A stretch of DNA of 64,000 nucleotides. It comes from Cristatella mucedo. Taxonomy: Eukaryota > Bryozoa > Phylactolaemata > Cristatellidae. The first letter of the stretch is position 1; each line of letters begins with the position of its first letter. Positions 37,464-47,345 of the stretch are shown here, piece after piece. The position numbers were made by a program, and so were the translations under genes. The notes under the pieces were generated by a model, which was not told the origin of the DNA, searched no databases, and saw only the letters and a list, made by a program, of their open reading frames with translations. The DNA is taken from positions 1,511,659 through 1,575,658 of the forward strand of contig WPIO01000093.1 of the NCBI GenBank assembly GCA_009760855.2, written 5' to 3'.

Positions 37464-38285
37464 TGTATCTCCGTCTGTAACTCCACAAAGACCATGTGGG
37501 TGTTACACAGGAGAGTTTTGTATAGCGCACTCACAGCCTAAGCGGCTTTCGGTACGCATTCGGTAACCAACAGACTTCATCTCACGCAACAAAGAGAAAG
37601 TGTGAAGCATAGCAGAGTCAGGAGAGCAGCTGAACTAGTGAGTAGCATGGAAGTAGCAGCTCAGGTGAGTCAGGAGAGCAGTTTAGCTAGTGAGTAGCAT
37701 GGAAGTAGCAGCTCAGGTCCGCTAAAGAGGATGAGCCATAGTCGGCAGGAATAGAGCACTTTTCATTGCGTAAGAATTGTGGAAGCGAGTTCCACAGTCT
37801 AGGGCCTGCAGAGCTAAAGCTTCTGTCGCCAACAGTCTTTAAGAGGAAGAATGGAACAGCTAATTTATTGTCCATACAGGACCTGAAGGCTCGAGGAGAC
37901 TGAAACTGGTGCAACAGTTCAGCTAGGTACGAAGAAGCCAAGCCAGGGCGGTGCTTGTGGGTCAGCGTAAGAAATTTGCTCTGTATCCGTTGATCAACCG
38001 GTAGCCATCCTGGCTCTTTTAGCAAAGGAGACACGTGCTCGAACCTCTGGGGCTTGAAGGCTAGCCTTGCAGTGATATTAATAGCCAGCTGCAGTGGCCT
38101 AGTTACTTTCTTTGGTAGCCCGACCAAAAAGGAGTTACAATAATCAAGCCGAGACAGAACCAAGTAGCTAGTTACATTTTTTGCAAGCCACTGTGGAAGA
38201 CAGCTTCTAATTTTAGTTAGGGATAGGACGTGATCGGTAGCTGTAGAAGCAGTCTTTCTGAATGAGGCTATGTAATTACAGGCTC
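37464..38285 (-). mobile_element. LINE-B, best copy, inserted in the LTR element
   Basis: The minus frame 37687-38163 (159 codons) starts [20 protein letters not shown], then ...LQLAINITARL, PGWLPVDQRIQSKFLTLTH and DRSFSSAGPRLWNSLPQFLR: the RT C-terminal domain of a CR1/L2-like non-LTR element, distinct from LINE-A. The 3' end is the ATCTCC-type terminus at 37464-37485. Flanking short repeats CGTTAACC (38285-38292) and CATTAACC (37455-37462) look like a target-site duplication. Confidence 0.85.
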
Positions 38286-38344
38286 GTTAACCGGATAGGC
38301 CTTTGCCGAGGTGGCATATAGTACAGCCAATTTAGTAACAATCG

Positions 38345-38450
38345 ACCGAGAGCAGCCGGTATCATGAAGTGCCTTCATAATAAGAAAGCCGTTGCTAACG
38401 TTTATTGTTGGCAGTCGAGATGACAGGAAGGGGAATGCGCTGGCACCATA
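38345..38450 (-). pseudogene. Retropepsin start (DTG motif)
   Basis: The minus strand encodes a stretch with LHDTGCSRSIVTKLA, the active-site region of LTR-element aspartic proteases. The domain is interrupted just downstream by LINE-B, and its remainder reappears at 37435-37270. Confidence 0.75.
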
Positions 38451-38520
38451 ACCTACGCTTGCCCTTACTATTTTTTGGCCGCGTATCGGTGCAACGCTCC
38501 GGACATGTCGCTGCTACGTG

Positions 38521-38745
38521 CTAGTCGTCACCGCATACAAAACACAGCCTTCGCTGCCTGTGCAAAGAACGGCAGTCGCGACTTATGTGCCCTGTTGGCT
38601 GAATCCGCTTCACAGCCACTGTGCCGGACGATATAACCTTGACCTGCAGTGCATCACTGACTGAGTCAGAAGACCGGCTATTCCTGGAGCTGCAGACTAC
38701 AGCTGATTGGCTGTACCTAGGCCAATAGACCCCTGCCAAGGCCAC
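38521..38745 (-). pseudogene. Gag zinc-knuckle region
   Basis: The minus frame ends GHISRDCRSLHRQRRLCFVC then GDD and a stop. GHxxRDC is the second half of a CCHC knuckle whose first Cys pair is lost, and CFVCGDD is the start of another. It sits between gag and protease as expected. Confidence 0.65.
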
Positions 38746-38759
38746 CCCAGCTACAGCTG

Positions 38760-38965
38760 ATCAGGACTGATCGGAGCATGATCAGGAAGAAAAGCCGGAT
38801 TAATATGCGTGATGGCTTTCTCAGCCAATAGTATTCATTCAGGACTAGTATATATTGGACCCACTTGTTGTTTGTTCTTTGTCCGTATTTGAATACGGTC
38901 CACGTACTGTTTGTCGGCTGCGTTAATAAATCATAGTAATTTTCTCGACCATTGACTGGTGAATG
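38760..38965 (+). other. Interposed segment with TATA and polyA signals
   Basis: This plus-strand segment separates the gag and zinc-knuckle parts of the LTR element. It has a TATATATTGG motif near 38849 and AATAAATCAT near 38927, as in a small solo LTR. No target-site duplication was established. Confidence 0.35.
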
Positions 38966-39049
38966 GCTTCACGGCAGCACTGCGTCTCACATGCCCTTCT
39001 ATTTTACAAGCGAAAAAGAAAAAGACGCTTTCGAGGTGCCGGGCGAGCG

Positions 39050-39610
39050 CCTCTAGCTCAAAGTGCCCCGGCTGCAGCCACGTTGCTCGGCTCCTGGCAA
39101 GTTATAAGCGGTCGAGCCTTTACAATAACCTAGGAAAACGCTATCTTGTAGCACATACGCCTCGCGTAGCTGCTTGCGGATGTCCTCGGGAAGCCCGATG
39201 ACGAAAGCACATTTTAGCAAGTCAGCCTTCTCAGCCGCACTCACCAGCCCGGTCAGCATCCGGGCCACAGTCGATGCGTATTCGTCCGCTGGTCGCCCGG
39301 CTTGGAGCCGCAGTGTCACGAGCTCCTCATGCGCTTTAAATTTATCCGCCGAAAATGCAGCCTCTTTTACGACGGTGGAATCTTTCTTCGTCTGTCCATC
39401 GACGCTCTGGTGTACGGCAAACGCTCTCCGGTTAGAAAGAGTGTGCAGGAACTTGTGGCGGTCGGCAACGACAATACCTCAAATCTTTCCCACCAGATCA
39501 AACTTTTAAACCCAGTCCACAAAGACTCCGCAGCCGTTGAATTTAGTGACGACCAGGCTGAAATTTACTTTCTCCGTGGCCGCCGAAGTAGCTTTTAGTT
39601 TCGCTGCCGT
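39050..39610 (-). pseudogene. LTR-retrotransposon gag fragment
   Basis: Minus-strand sequence from 39400 to 39053 is open and reads KFKAHEELVTLRLQAGRPAD, then EYASTVARMLTGLVSAAEKA and LKCAFVIGLPEDIRKQLREA, the Retrotrans_gag pattern (FxxLxQxxGxSVxEYxxxF...F..GL). Upstream, 39600-39470 continues the domain but holds two in-frame stops. Confidence 0.75.
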
Positions 39611-39839
39611 CGCAAACAGCACGGAACGCCAGCCGATGACCAACACCACCAGTTTGTTTCACTTGGCACGGAGCAGAGGGAATCATGACTCTCTTCGCCC
39701 CTCTCACCCACCGGAGTCCCCCAACTCTCTAGTCTCAACAATCACTAACAGCACATTCCGATCGCATTTACAACATCGATTGTCACAGACCGCTCGTATA
39801 CCGATGAGGGGCAGTGCAATCATTTACAAAAAACCACAA
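39611..39839. other. Intergenic, nothing recognised
   Basis: Would be the place for a 5' LTR of the minus-strand element, but I could not match it to any other segment of the window. Confidence 0.35.
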
Positions 39840-39905
39840 GTAGCATGGAAGTGCCTAGAAAATAATTGAGTTCTCTGACGACGCTTTATCAAGTGCATTA
39901 TTACT
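39840..39905 (+). repeat. LINE-A 3' end
   Basis: The hairpin region GTGCCTAGAAAATAATTGAG with TTCTCTGACGACGCTTTATC and a degenerate ATT tail, directly followed by an inverted LINE-B. Confidence 0.7.
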
Positions 39906-40560
39906 ATAAAGTAGCAGCTCAGAACCACTGGAAAGGGCTGCCGAAGTCGGCAAAAGGAGATTAGATTTCGTAACATACGATTGGCAAAGTTATTTCCACA
40001 GTCTAGTACCTGGAGAGCAAAAGCTTCAGTTGATAACGGACGTTTTGCAGAAAATGGAACAGCTAACTTTTGTCCGTACAGGACCTGACTGCACGAGGAG
40101 ACTGAACCCAGTGCAGTAGTTCATCTAGATATGAAGGAGCCAAGCTGCGGCTGGCCTGGTGGATCAATGTTAAAACTTTGCTCTGTATCCGTTGATCAAG
40201 CAGCATCCATCAACGCTCTTTCAGCAAAGGAGACACATGGTCAAACCTCTGGGGTTTTTAAACTATATTTGCAGCCATATTCGTCCCCAGTGGCAGTGGC
40301 CTGGTGGCTGCTTTTTTTCGGGAGCCCAGTCAAAAGGGAATTACAATAATCTAGCAGACAGACCCAGAGTGCTAGTAAAAGACTTTGAAGCCACCGTGAA
40401 AGATAAATACCTAATCAGGGATTGCACGTGATTGCTAGCTGTGGAACCAGTCTTCTCGATGCAGCAAATTGTAAGCAAATGTCAAAGACAATACCTAAAT
40501 TCCGAGCACACGGCATTGGTCGAACAACAGCCTCACCTATAAGAAGAGCAAAACTTCTAG
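39906..40560 (-). mobile_element. LINE-B copy, decayed
   Basis: Collinear with 37700-38330 of the best LINE-B copy (for example CTCTGTATCCGTTGATCAA and GGAGACACATGGTCAAACCTCT), but without an open RT frame. It extends further 5' than other fragments. Confidence 0.8.
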
Positions 40561-40726
40561 TTCAGCTACACGCTTGGAGTGTCCTCTGAGTAGCAACTAA
40601 TTTTATCTTTGTTAATTTTAAGAAAATTTTCCGAAACTCTGATCGAATGTTTGCAAAGCACGCATTCCGTTTATCGGTCGCTGCAGCAAATTCCGACGGT
40701 TTAAATGACCAATATAGTTGAGGATC
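40561..40726. other. Probable LINE upstream coding remnant
   Basis: Minus-strand frame with FRKIFLKLTKIKLVATQRTL resembles the ORF2 segment of non-LTR elements that follows the YADD motif (...KT...). Not decisive. Confidence 0.35.
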
Positions 40727-40850
40727 GAGCTGGTTTGGCTTAGTGGTTAAGGTACTCGCCCCGACCAATGTTCGGCCAAGGTCGTTGGCTCGAGCCTCGA
40801 TGCTTATGCGAAGCGCCTAAATAGAAATTAAGTGCAATGCAAATAGAGTA
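40727..40850 (+). mobile_element. tRNA-derived SINE, family S1
   Basis: GGTTTGGCTTAGTGGTTAAGG head, B-box-like GGCTCGAGCC and AGCGCCTAAATAGAAATTAAG tail. It appears to sit inside the surrounding minus-strand LINE-B-like sequence. Confidence 0.8.
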
Positions 40851-40859
40851 TATATATTA

Positions 40860-41110
40860 TATTATATATCATAAAAGTGATGGCCAATTCCATGCGCCAG
40901 AATCAATTTTCCCAGAGGTTGAGCATACATGGAAAACAGCAAGGGGCCGTGAAGGGATCATTGTGGGACTCCACAGGTGACTGGTCTGGTGGATGAGACC
41001 TGACCCCATACGACACGGATTAAACGCCATCAGACGGGTATAATTAAAACCACACCAGTGCCTTGTTTGCCAGACCAATTTTTGCTCTTGATCGTTTGAA
41101 GACTGTGACA
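40860..41110 (-). mobile_element. LINE RT fragment with PQGS-type motif
   Basis: In minus frames the region decodes as CGVPQGS-like (frame-broken), then PLLFSMY-like and QPLGKI, which is the segment between the VPQGSxLGP and YADD motifs of non-LTR RTs. It may be the upstream part of the LINE-B at 39906-40560, separated by SINE S1. Confidence 0.6.
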
Positions 41111-41189
41111 AGATATTGCAGACAAGCTGAACTCGTACATTGAAGCGGCAAACCTAGCAAGTAAGTTCTAATCTAGTTCTGGAGCTATG

Positions 41190-41545
41190 TGTAGTTAGGT
41201 TATATGCAGGCCGGCACTGCTCCGCTGATAAACCGCTGGTGAACAGCCGTTAGGAGCCTCACCGAGAGGGGCCGGTGCACAGCTGTGGTCCGCCTGTGAT
41301 GTAGCGTGGACACAGGCCAGTAGCCACTGGTGAACAGATGGTAGATTCACCATCAGGGTCGCCCCGTGCACAGCTGTGGTCCTCCTCAGATGAATAATCG
41401 GTGCCGGCCAGTGCTCAGTCGGGCTAGAGGAGAAGAGAGTCGAGTTGGTGAAGGGGGCGAAGGGAGTCGTGCGTCCCTCTGCTTCGTGCAACGCATAATA
41501 AACTGTTGGTGTTGGTCATCGGCTGGCTCTCGGCTCTGCGAACCG
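41190..41545 (+). repeat. Repeat H copy 1 (LTR-like 3' module)
   Basis: Its last 110 bp match 43420-43530, including GGGGCGAAGGGAGTCGTGCG, AATAAACTGTTGGTGTTGG and GGCTGGCTCTC. It contains an internal duplication of GTGCACAGCTGTGGTCC. AATAAA followed by GT-rich sequence suggests an R-U5-type end of an LTR. Confidence 0.6.
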
Positions 41546-41585
41546 AACTTCACTATGGACTCCACGGAGTCAGCATTGCTTCTAG

Positions 41586-42322
41586 TGTATCTTATCTGTA
41601 TCTTATCTTATCTAGTGTATCTGTACCTTATCAGAAATGCAGATTTGGGCAAAGTCACTCTGCTCGTTTTGCTTGATCTTTTAACATACGTTTTATTACC
41701 AAGTCCTTCTCGAGCGCCTTCATCACGCCAATGCATCACAGGCATAACACTGCAATGGTTCAGGTTTTATCTCAGTCAAAGACTCCAGAGTATTAAAGAG
41801 AACAAAAAAAGATCATCAAGAAAACCACTGAAGTAAAGAGTACCTCAGGGCTCTGCTCTTGGTCCCTTCTTTTCAAATTGTATATTCTCCATCTTGCAGA
41901 TGTGATCGCCATTGCTCAGTCTACGCTTTCTTTTGTATGCAAATGACACACAGTTGAACGTTTGCTTCGATTACTCCTAGCCCTCCAGCACGTCGAATTC
42001 TCTCTACTCCCTTGCTGTATGTATTAAATGGCACCTGCACATGGATGGCGGGAAACTTGAAGATAAAACCAAGTTACTCGGGCTCTGCTAGGATATTTTC
42101 TGTGGCATCTGTACAAAATCAAGGTGTCCTGTTCCAAAGTGACCTTTCAATAGACGACCACATTAGCTCCACAGTCTTGTCTGCCTACTTTCAGCCACGT
42201 AAAATTGCTCAAATTTGGCCATTCGTAGACAGTGGTAATACATCCAAAGGGGTCCATGCATTTGTGACACCAGTCTGGACTTATATAACTCTCTGCTTGC
42301 TGTTCGACCGGCCTGCGCAATA
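41586..42322 (+). mobile_element. LINE-A-type element, decayed RT core
   Basis: Plus-strand frames show NADLGKVTLLVLLDLL, then ITGITLQWFRFYLSQRLQSI, VPQGSALGPFF and YANDTQLN (a mutated Y/FADDTQL motif): the RT fingers and palm of a non-LTR element in correct order. Stops and frameshifts are frequent. It is cut by SINE S2 at 42326. Confidence 0.75.
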
Positions 42323-42325
42323 AAT

Positions 42326-42495
42326 AAACAAATATTAGCTGATTTAACGGCCTCATTTGTTTGGTAACAAAAGAGCCTTAACGGCTATCAACACCCCTTG
42401 AAGTTGGGAAAAAATTATCGTCCACTGCAGACTCAAACCCCCCATGACCTCGGTTGAGAAGAGCAGTAGGGGATCGTGCGCCCGATGGCGGCGGC
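42326..42495 (-). mobile_element. tRNA-derived SINE, family S2
   Basis: An inverted copy: tail complement AGCTGATTTAACGGCCTC, AAAAGAGCCTTAACGGCTATC and B-box complement CCCATGACCTCGG. Confidence 0.65.
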
Positions 42496-42634
42496 AGCGG
42501 CGACAAAGATGAACGATGCCCCCCACTAGTGATGTGACCGCTACTGAAGACGCAGGCAACGCAAGCGAGCGAGCGTACATATTAATGTGCTGTAGCCGTC
42601 GTGTAAGCCACTTCGGAGCGCTAAGAGGAACGAA

Positions 42635-42637
<3 letters not shown>

Positions 42638-42678
<41 letters not shown>

Positions 42679-42707
42679 ACACACACACACACACACAGAC
42701 AGAGAGG
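42638..42707. repeat. (GA)n(CA)n microsatellite
   Basis: (GA)n at 42638-42675 followed by (CA)n to about 42697, then CAGACAGAGAGG. Confidence 0.95.
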
Positions 42708-43229
42708 AGAGACTATAGCGAGCGAACAGGCCGACCGAAGGGCTAGCGGGGTCATACGACCCAACGCTGAACCGTCACAAAAACCCGAGCTCTAACCCGG
42801 GAAGCTAGTATGAAAGAGGTTTCCCTGAAAAGACGCCAAGCCAACACCACCGGAAGTTGAGTTCGCCGCTGCGGACATCATAAGAGTTAGTATGAGAATA
42901 ATATAAATAGAAAGAAGGTAAGCATTTTAAAAATGCTTTTTCGGGAAAGGGAGCAATACCAATTAATGTGCGCCGTATGGGTGTGCAGGTTAATAGCGCC
43001 AAGTAATGTGCGCCGTTACTGGTTTGTTGATGGATTTGCTAAACAGACGCACGTGGTATCCTATTTGGAAAAGGCTGAAGCATTGGTTACAACGCATTAG
43101 CACCGCACGTTCCACATTCCATATCCCTCAGTTGAACATACTTCCTTTAGACCATACACACAGTGCCTAGAAAGAGTTTTAAGTTCTCTGAGGAAGATCA
43201 GTCTGCTGATTGGGTTCGTGGTTCTCTGC
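42708..43229. other. Intergenic
   Basis: 43150-43195 retains a LINE-A hairpin scrap (GTGCCTAGAAAGAGTTTTAA then GTTCTCTGAGG). Otherwise nothing recognised. Confidence 0.45.
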
Positions 43230-43530
43230 ACGGTTCGTATCGCTGAGCTCGCCGGCACACTGCCGGTGCAGGCAGGCCGGTAGTACCCTAAACCACCCCA
43301 GGGTCTAACAGCTGGTGGCTGTGGCCTAGGGACAGGCCGGTGCCGAGCTGTGGTCTGACGGCTGTGGCCAAGGGACAGGCCGGCTTTGTCCTCCCACCAA
43401 CTCAAGAGGATGAGGGGTGGCGGGGAATCGAGTGGGAGACGGGGCCGAAGGGAGCCGTGCGCCCTCCGAATCCGTGCGTGGTAATAAACTGTTGGTGTTG
43501 GGCACCGGCTGGCTCTCTGCTGTGCGAATC
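43230..43530 (+). repeat. Repeat H copy 2 (LTR-like 3' module)
   Basis: Matches 41400-41545 at its 3' end (GGGCCGAAGGGAGCCGTGCG, AATAAACTGTTGGTGTTGG). It contains two copies of GGGACAGGCCGG around GAGCTGTGGTCTGACGG. Confidence 0.6.
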
Positions 43531-44860
43531 AAACTACGCTGATTCTGCCACACCGCTGCGTCCTCTTGCTCACAGCTCAAGAACGCAGGTGCTTTTCAAC
43601 CACCTTTCTCGTTCTCACGAAAACTCGATCAGCAACTCTCGGACAGCTAGCTGTGACAGCGACTTTAGGCGAGCGTTGCCCTATTCTGAAATTGCTAGTC
43701 AGTACTATAGGGTTGACAGGTCAGCCGAAATCAATCACCCCACGATCCTATTACTGCGGCTTCGCTCTCTTGCTCTCTGCTCTAGGTGTTTCCCGCTTAG
43801 TGGTTCTTGTGCGCCCTAAAATTGAGCCAGGCCGGCGCTGTGCTACAAATCTACAACGGGAAGACCCGACCTCGGATCTGCTATCTAAACTCGAAAGGAA
43901 CTGCCGAGCTTACACACGAACAATTTTTAGGGAAGCGCTAACGCCAGCGGCGACTCGCACAAAGCACACTGCAAAAATTGTGGACTCGTTAGTCATCGGA
44001 AACTCCCAAATTCCCAAATCCAGTCGTAAGCACACGGTTTTATGAAGTTTTGTTGCACGCAATGCACGAAGTACAGGCAACAGCTATTCCGCCGCGGCGA
44101 TAGTTGACTCGTTCCCGCGGCCGGCCGGTGACATCCGGTTAAGTTTGACCGAGCCGCTCGATTTGTGGAGGCGGAATAAGAATTTTGCGGAGACATGTAT
44201 ACTCTCCACTTCATCGTCTTACATACATTTGATTTATATCTGCTTCCAATAAATATATTCAATTTTCTAGAATATACATTCTTATGTTTCTTGACATGAC
44301 CTTGGCGTCGCAGGGAATACTCTGAAGTGCACAAATACAGCGATCGAATTCAAGACCTTTCTTGCTGTGTGTTGCGATACCGTGTGTCTAGTGGCGCAAT
44401 AGGTGGGTTCCCATTTCGCTGCCAGCTGCGCCTCAGGGATACCCGCTGGAAATCGTATTTGACAGGTACTGTGTCACTAAATTGGTCTTCTATTTTAGTT
44501 GCATGCGGCTCTCTCTTTGTACGGTAGACGCTGCATTCTTGTACTGCCAGCTGGTTTGTTTAGCCGGTTCCAGTATGCAGAGCTAATATATCTTTTAGTT
44601 TCTTTTAGTGCTCGCGATAAAGAAGATTTTATGATAACTTGGCAGCCTTGACATTGCTCCTTATAGTTGACCGCCTCAGCATCACCCCTCAGCCCTTATA
44701 AAAAGTAAAGAGCGCCTGTTCTTGCTGCTTTCACGTGAGCGTCATGGCTGTCTGATCCTTCACGGGAACGGAACTTACTGCGCTGGCATGGCTGCATGCA
44801 GCAAAGGAAAGATAAAAGCCGGCTGATACAGCTGCCGCTTTTATATTGCGACAGGAATTG
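43531..44860. other. Region upstream of NFX1, possible promoter
   Basis: A CpG-rich patch around 44090-44160 (CCGCCGCGGCGATAG, CGCGGCCGGCCGG) and a TATAAAAA at 44697-44704 are candidate promoter features. A non-coding first exon of NFX1 must lie somewhere upstream of 45894, but I could not identify it. Confidence 0.35.
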
Positions 44861-45290
44861 TCAGATCTACTCTCCCACCAGGCTGAGCATCGTACCGCCT
44901 GCTTTCCGGAATTTAACTGTTTACCTATACCTCGTACAAATCTCAAATCCTTTGGAGATCGTGCCTTTTTTTCGTATGCTCCCAAAGCCTGGAACTCACT
45001 TCCGATTTGCATCACGACATCTCCTGACTTGTCCACATTTAAAGACAATAAAAGTGTATGTTTTTATCGGAGCATTTAGTGGGTCCCTATGATTCGTTCT
45101 ATATGTGCTTTTGCGTCCTGACTGCATGCTACCACTAACTAAACGTTAGTGATGACTCTGTGCATGTCACCCCTAACCATGTTATTCTTGTTTATTGAGC
45201 ATGCCACCACTAACCATTCGATCGTGCTTCCTTTGCATCAAACGTAAAGGGCCTAGAAAGAGATTGAGTTCTCCGAGGGCGATATAACAC
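44861..45290 (+). mobile_element. LINE-A copy, 3' part
   Basis: 44846-45060 encodes DLLSHQAEHRTACFPEFNCL, then [20 protein letters not shown] and WNSLP, followed by the LINE-A 3'UTR and hairpin (GGCCTAGAAAGAGATTGAGT) near 45250. There is no clear ATT tail. Confidence 0.85.
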
Positions 45291-45895
45291 ATAAACACAC
45301 AAAGGTCGTTCCTAGCAAACATATCTTGATCATCTAGTATCCCTACGAACTGGTATCCCAGTAGAAGCCTGCAGGCTTTGAGTATGAATCCTTGATGGGG
45401 TGAAATGATGATTAAAGCTGTGCTTTTTATCCGTGTCCTTTAGAGTTTGTGTGATCTCTTTTGGTTATCGACGATGCCGGTCGAAGCCATTTTCAGGCTG
45501 TACCTCCTGAAGTTTTACCGTTCCTAAATTACTACCAAAAGCAGATAATGGAGTCGTTTTGAAGTTACTGTAGCATAGGGAAATCTCCCATTTTTAAATG
45601 AATTTAAAAGTCCGAAAATGCTTTCTGTCGCTATTTTTTTGTTTTCTGCACTGGTTTATGAACAGGCCATCGTGAAAAGTATCATGCTAAGGATGCATTT
45701 GTTGTTTGTGCTTCGGTCTATTAATTCACGGTTAAATCTCTACTAATTTACTTATGAGCTAAGGGGTTGCCGATTTATTCTGTGTAGCTATTCAGGTGTC
45801 CAACCGTCGGTCATCGGCTTAGTTGCCATTTCAGTTTTGCTTGTCGTTGATTCAAATTGTCTATGCTGCTAATTGATTTAAGCTTTCTATTGTAG
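45291..45895. other. NFX1 5' flank or leader intron
   Basis: No repeat or exon recognised. It ends in the acceptor TTTCTATTGTAG that immediately precedes the ATG at 45896. Confidence 0.5.
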
Positions 45896-47345
45896 ATGGC
45901 GCAGGCTGGTGAGGCTTCTGTCACTGTGGGCGACCCAAATGCAAGCACAGCACAAATGTCTAATAGTTCTCAGCAGCCGGGCATGTTACACAGTAGCGAG
46001 CACCAGAGGAGGCAGCCGAGGGGGGAGCGTCAGCGGTGGGAGCAGCCGTGGCCAGAGTCCCCTGGGTCAGAGAGCCACTCAGACCGTCATAGTCGGACTT
46101 ATCGAGCCAGCAGTGCTCGCGGCTCCGCTGCTTTGCGTGCACGGTTTGCACCCAGCTCAAATGGCCGTGCGCCAGTCTTGCAAGAGGTGTTTCCCGTTGA
46201 AAGCGTTGCACTCCGTGTTGCCAGCGGTGCCAGCCAGTTATCGGAGCAGACGGAGCATGTTGCTGCAGCTGCTGGTCACCAACGCAGCCATCAGCGTGGC
46301 ACCCCAAGAGCTTTCGGCAGCGGGAGCGTCCATCGCGGAGGAGCAAACCGGAGCCATCGACCGAGCCGCGGTGGGCGGCTGTCGGAGGTGCAGCTCATCG
46401 GTGGCGCCAGCGTTCGAGTGAGTGACGCCGAGCTGGAGCATCGTGCATCGCCGCCATCTGTCGACCGTGGACGTCCGCCCCTCGAGCCTGCACCTTCGTC
46501 GGCTGAAGCCAGCCGCGGTGGCATCAACCAGCGCACTCAGTCGAAAAGGAAGAAGCACGCGCCACGCGGAGCTGAGCGCCACTCAGTCGGACCCTATGGG
46601 CATGCTGCTTGTCAGCTGAGTGCTGCAACTGATCATGGACCAGGCGGAGCTGCTGCAGCCATTGGTCTTGGTGCAGCTAGTTGGGAGTCGGGTGCTACGG
46701 CCACCGGACCAGCTATCTGCACGTCCAGGCCTGGCCGTGGTGCTGGCCGCACCAGACGTTATCAGAACCCGGACCCGGCATTCCTTGTTGATCAGCAGCA
46801 GGCAAACTCTTACAGTATGGTTGAGCATTCCCTGTCAGCCGATGTGGGCCGGCCGAAGCAGGATTCAGTTGGCAATAATCACCATCACAGGCAGCAAAGG
46901 CAGCTGAACGATCAGCGGGGGCGCGAGCGTCAAGCAATTAGCCCGTTTGTCGATGAAGCCCAGCTGCAGTGCGGTCCACGGCCGGTGGGCTGCAAAGAGC
47001 AGCTGCGTCGGAATGCACAGGAAGCAGTTCCCAGCAAGCCCAATTTCCGTAGCTCTGCACAGCGGTTGACAGCCAATGGTGCAGCTGCTCTTGGTGCCGC
47101 TAACTCGGACGAGTGGGAGCTGCAACTTGTGAGCAGTGATTGCCCTCCTGTGGACCAGCCATTAGGTCTCGGTGCTACTAACAAGAGCCGCGATGCCTTG
47201 GCTCATGCTCGTGCTCGTAATGGAACCGGGTCGCACGGTCAAGCATCTTTCGGCACCCCTTCAGGTCATGACCGCAGCATGCGCACGCAAGTATGGCGGC
47301 CAACAAACGGACAGCAGCCTGCCGAGCCGAGCGAGAGTCAACTTG
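45896..47345 (+). CDS. NFX1: NFX1 first coding exon, low-complexity N-terminus
   Basis: The ATG directly follows the acceptor AG at 45894-45895, so translation starts at the first codon of the exon, unless an upstream coding exon reads through. It encodes 483 residues rich in Arg, Ser, Ala, Gln and His, without a recognisable domain; KRKKH at about residue 217 could be a nuclear signal. I do not see the PABP-binding PAM2 motif found near the start of human NFX1. Donor GTATGT starts at 47346, and read-through would stop three codons later. Three overlapping alternative frames are shadows caused by GC-rich codon use. Confidence 0.85.

Larger units (their letters stand above)
36874..39610 (-). 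mobile_element. Degraded Ty3/gypsy-type LTR retrotransposon
   Basis: In minus-strand order: gag (39610-39050), CCHC zinc-knuckle region (38640-38521), aspartic protease start with DTG (about 38370-38345), then a LINE-B insertion (38285-37464), then the protease end (37440-37270) and RT start (37010-36950). The order gag, knuckle, protease, RT is that of Ty3/gypsy elements. Stops and frameshifts occur in gag and protease; RNase H and integrase were not found, and LTRs were not delimited. It is a dead, 3'-truncated copy. Confidence 0.8.

Noticed and set aside
45909-47184. Several overlapping long frames on both strands inside NFX1 exon 1
   Set aside because: The frame starting at 45896 is the one that runs through to the donor in phase with the RING exon; the others are shadows of GC-rich codon use.
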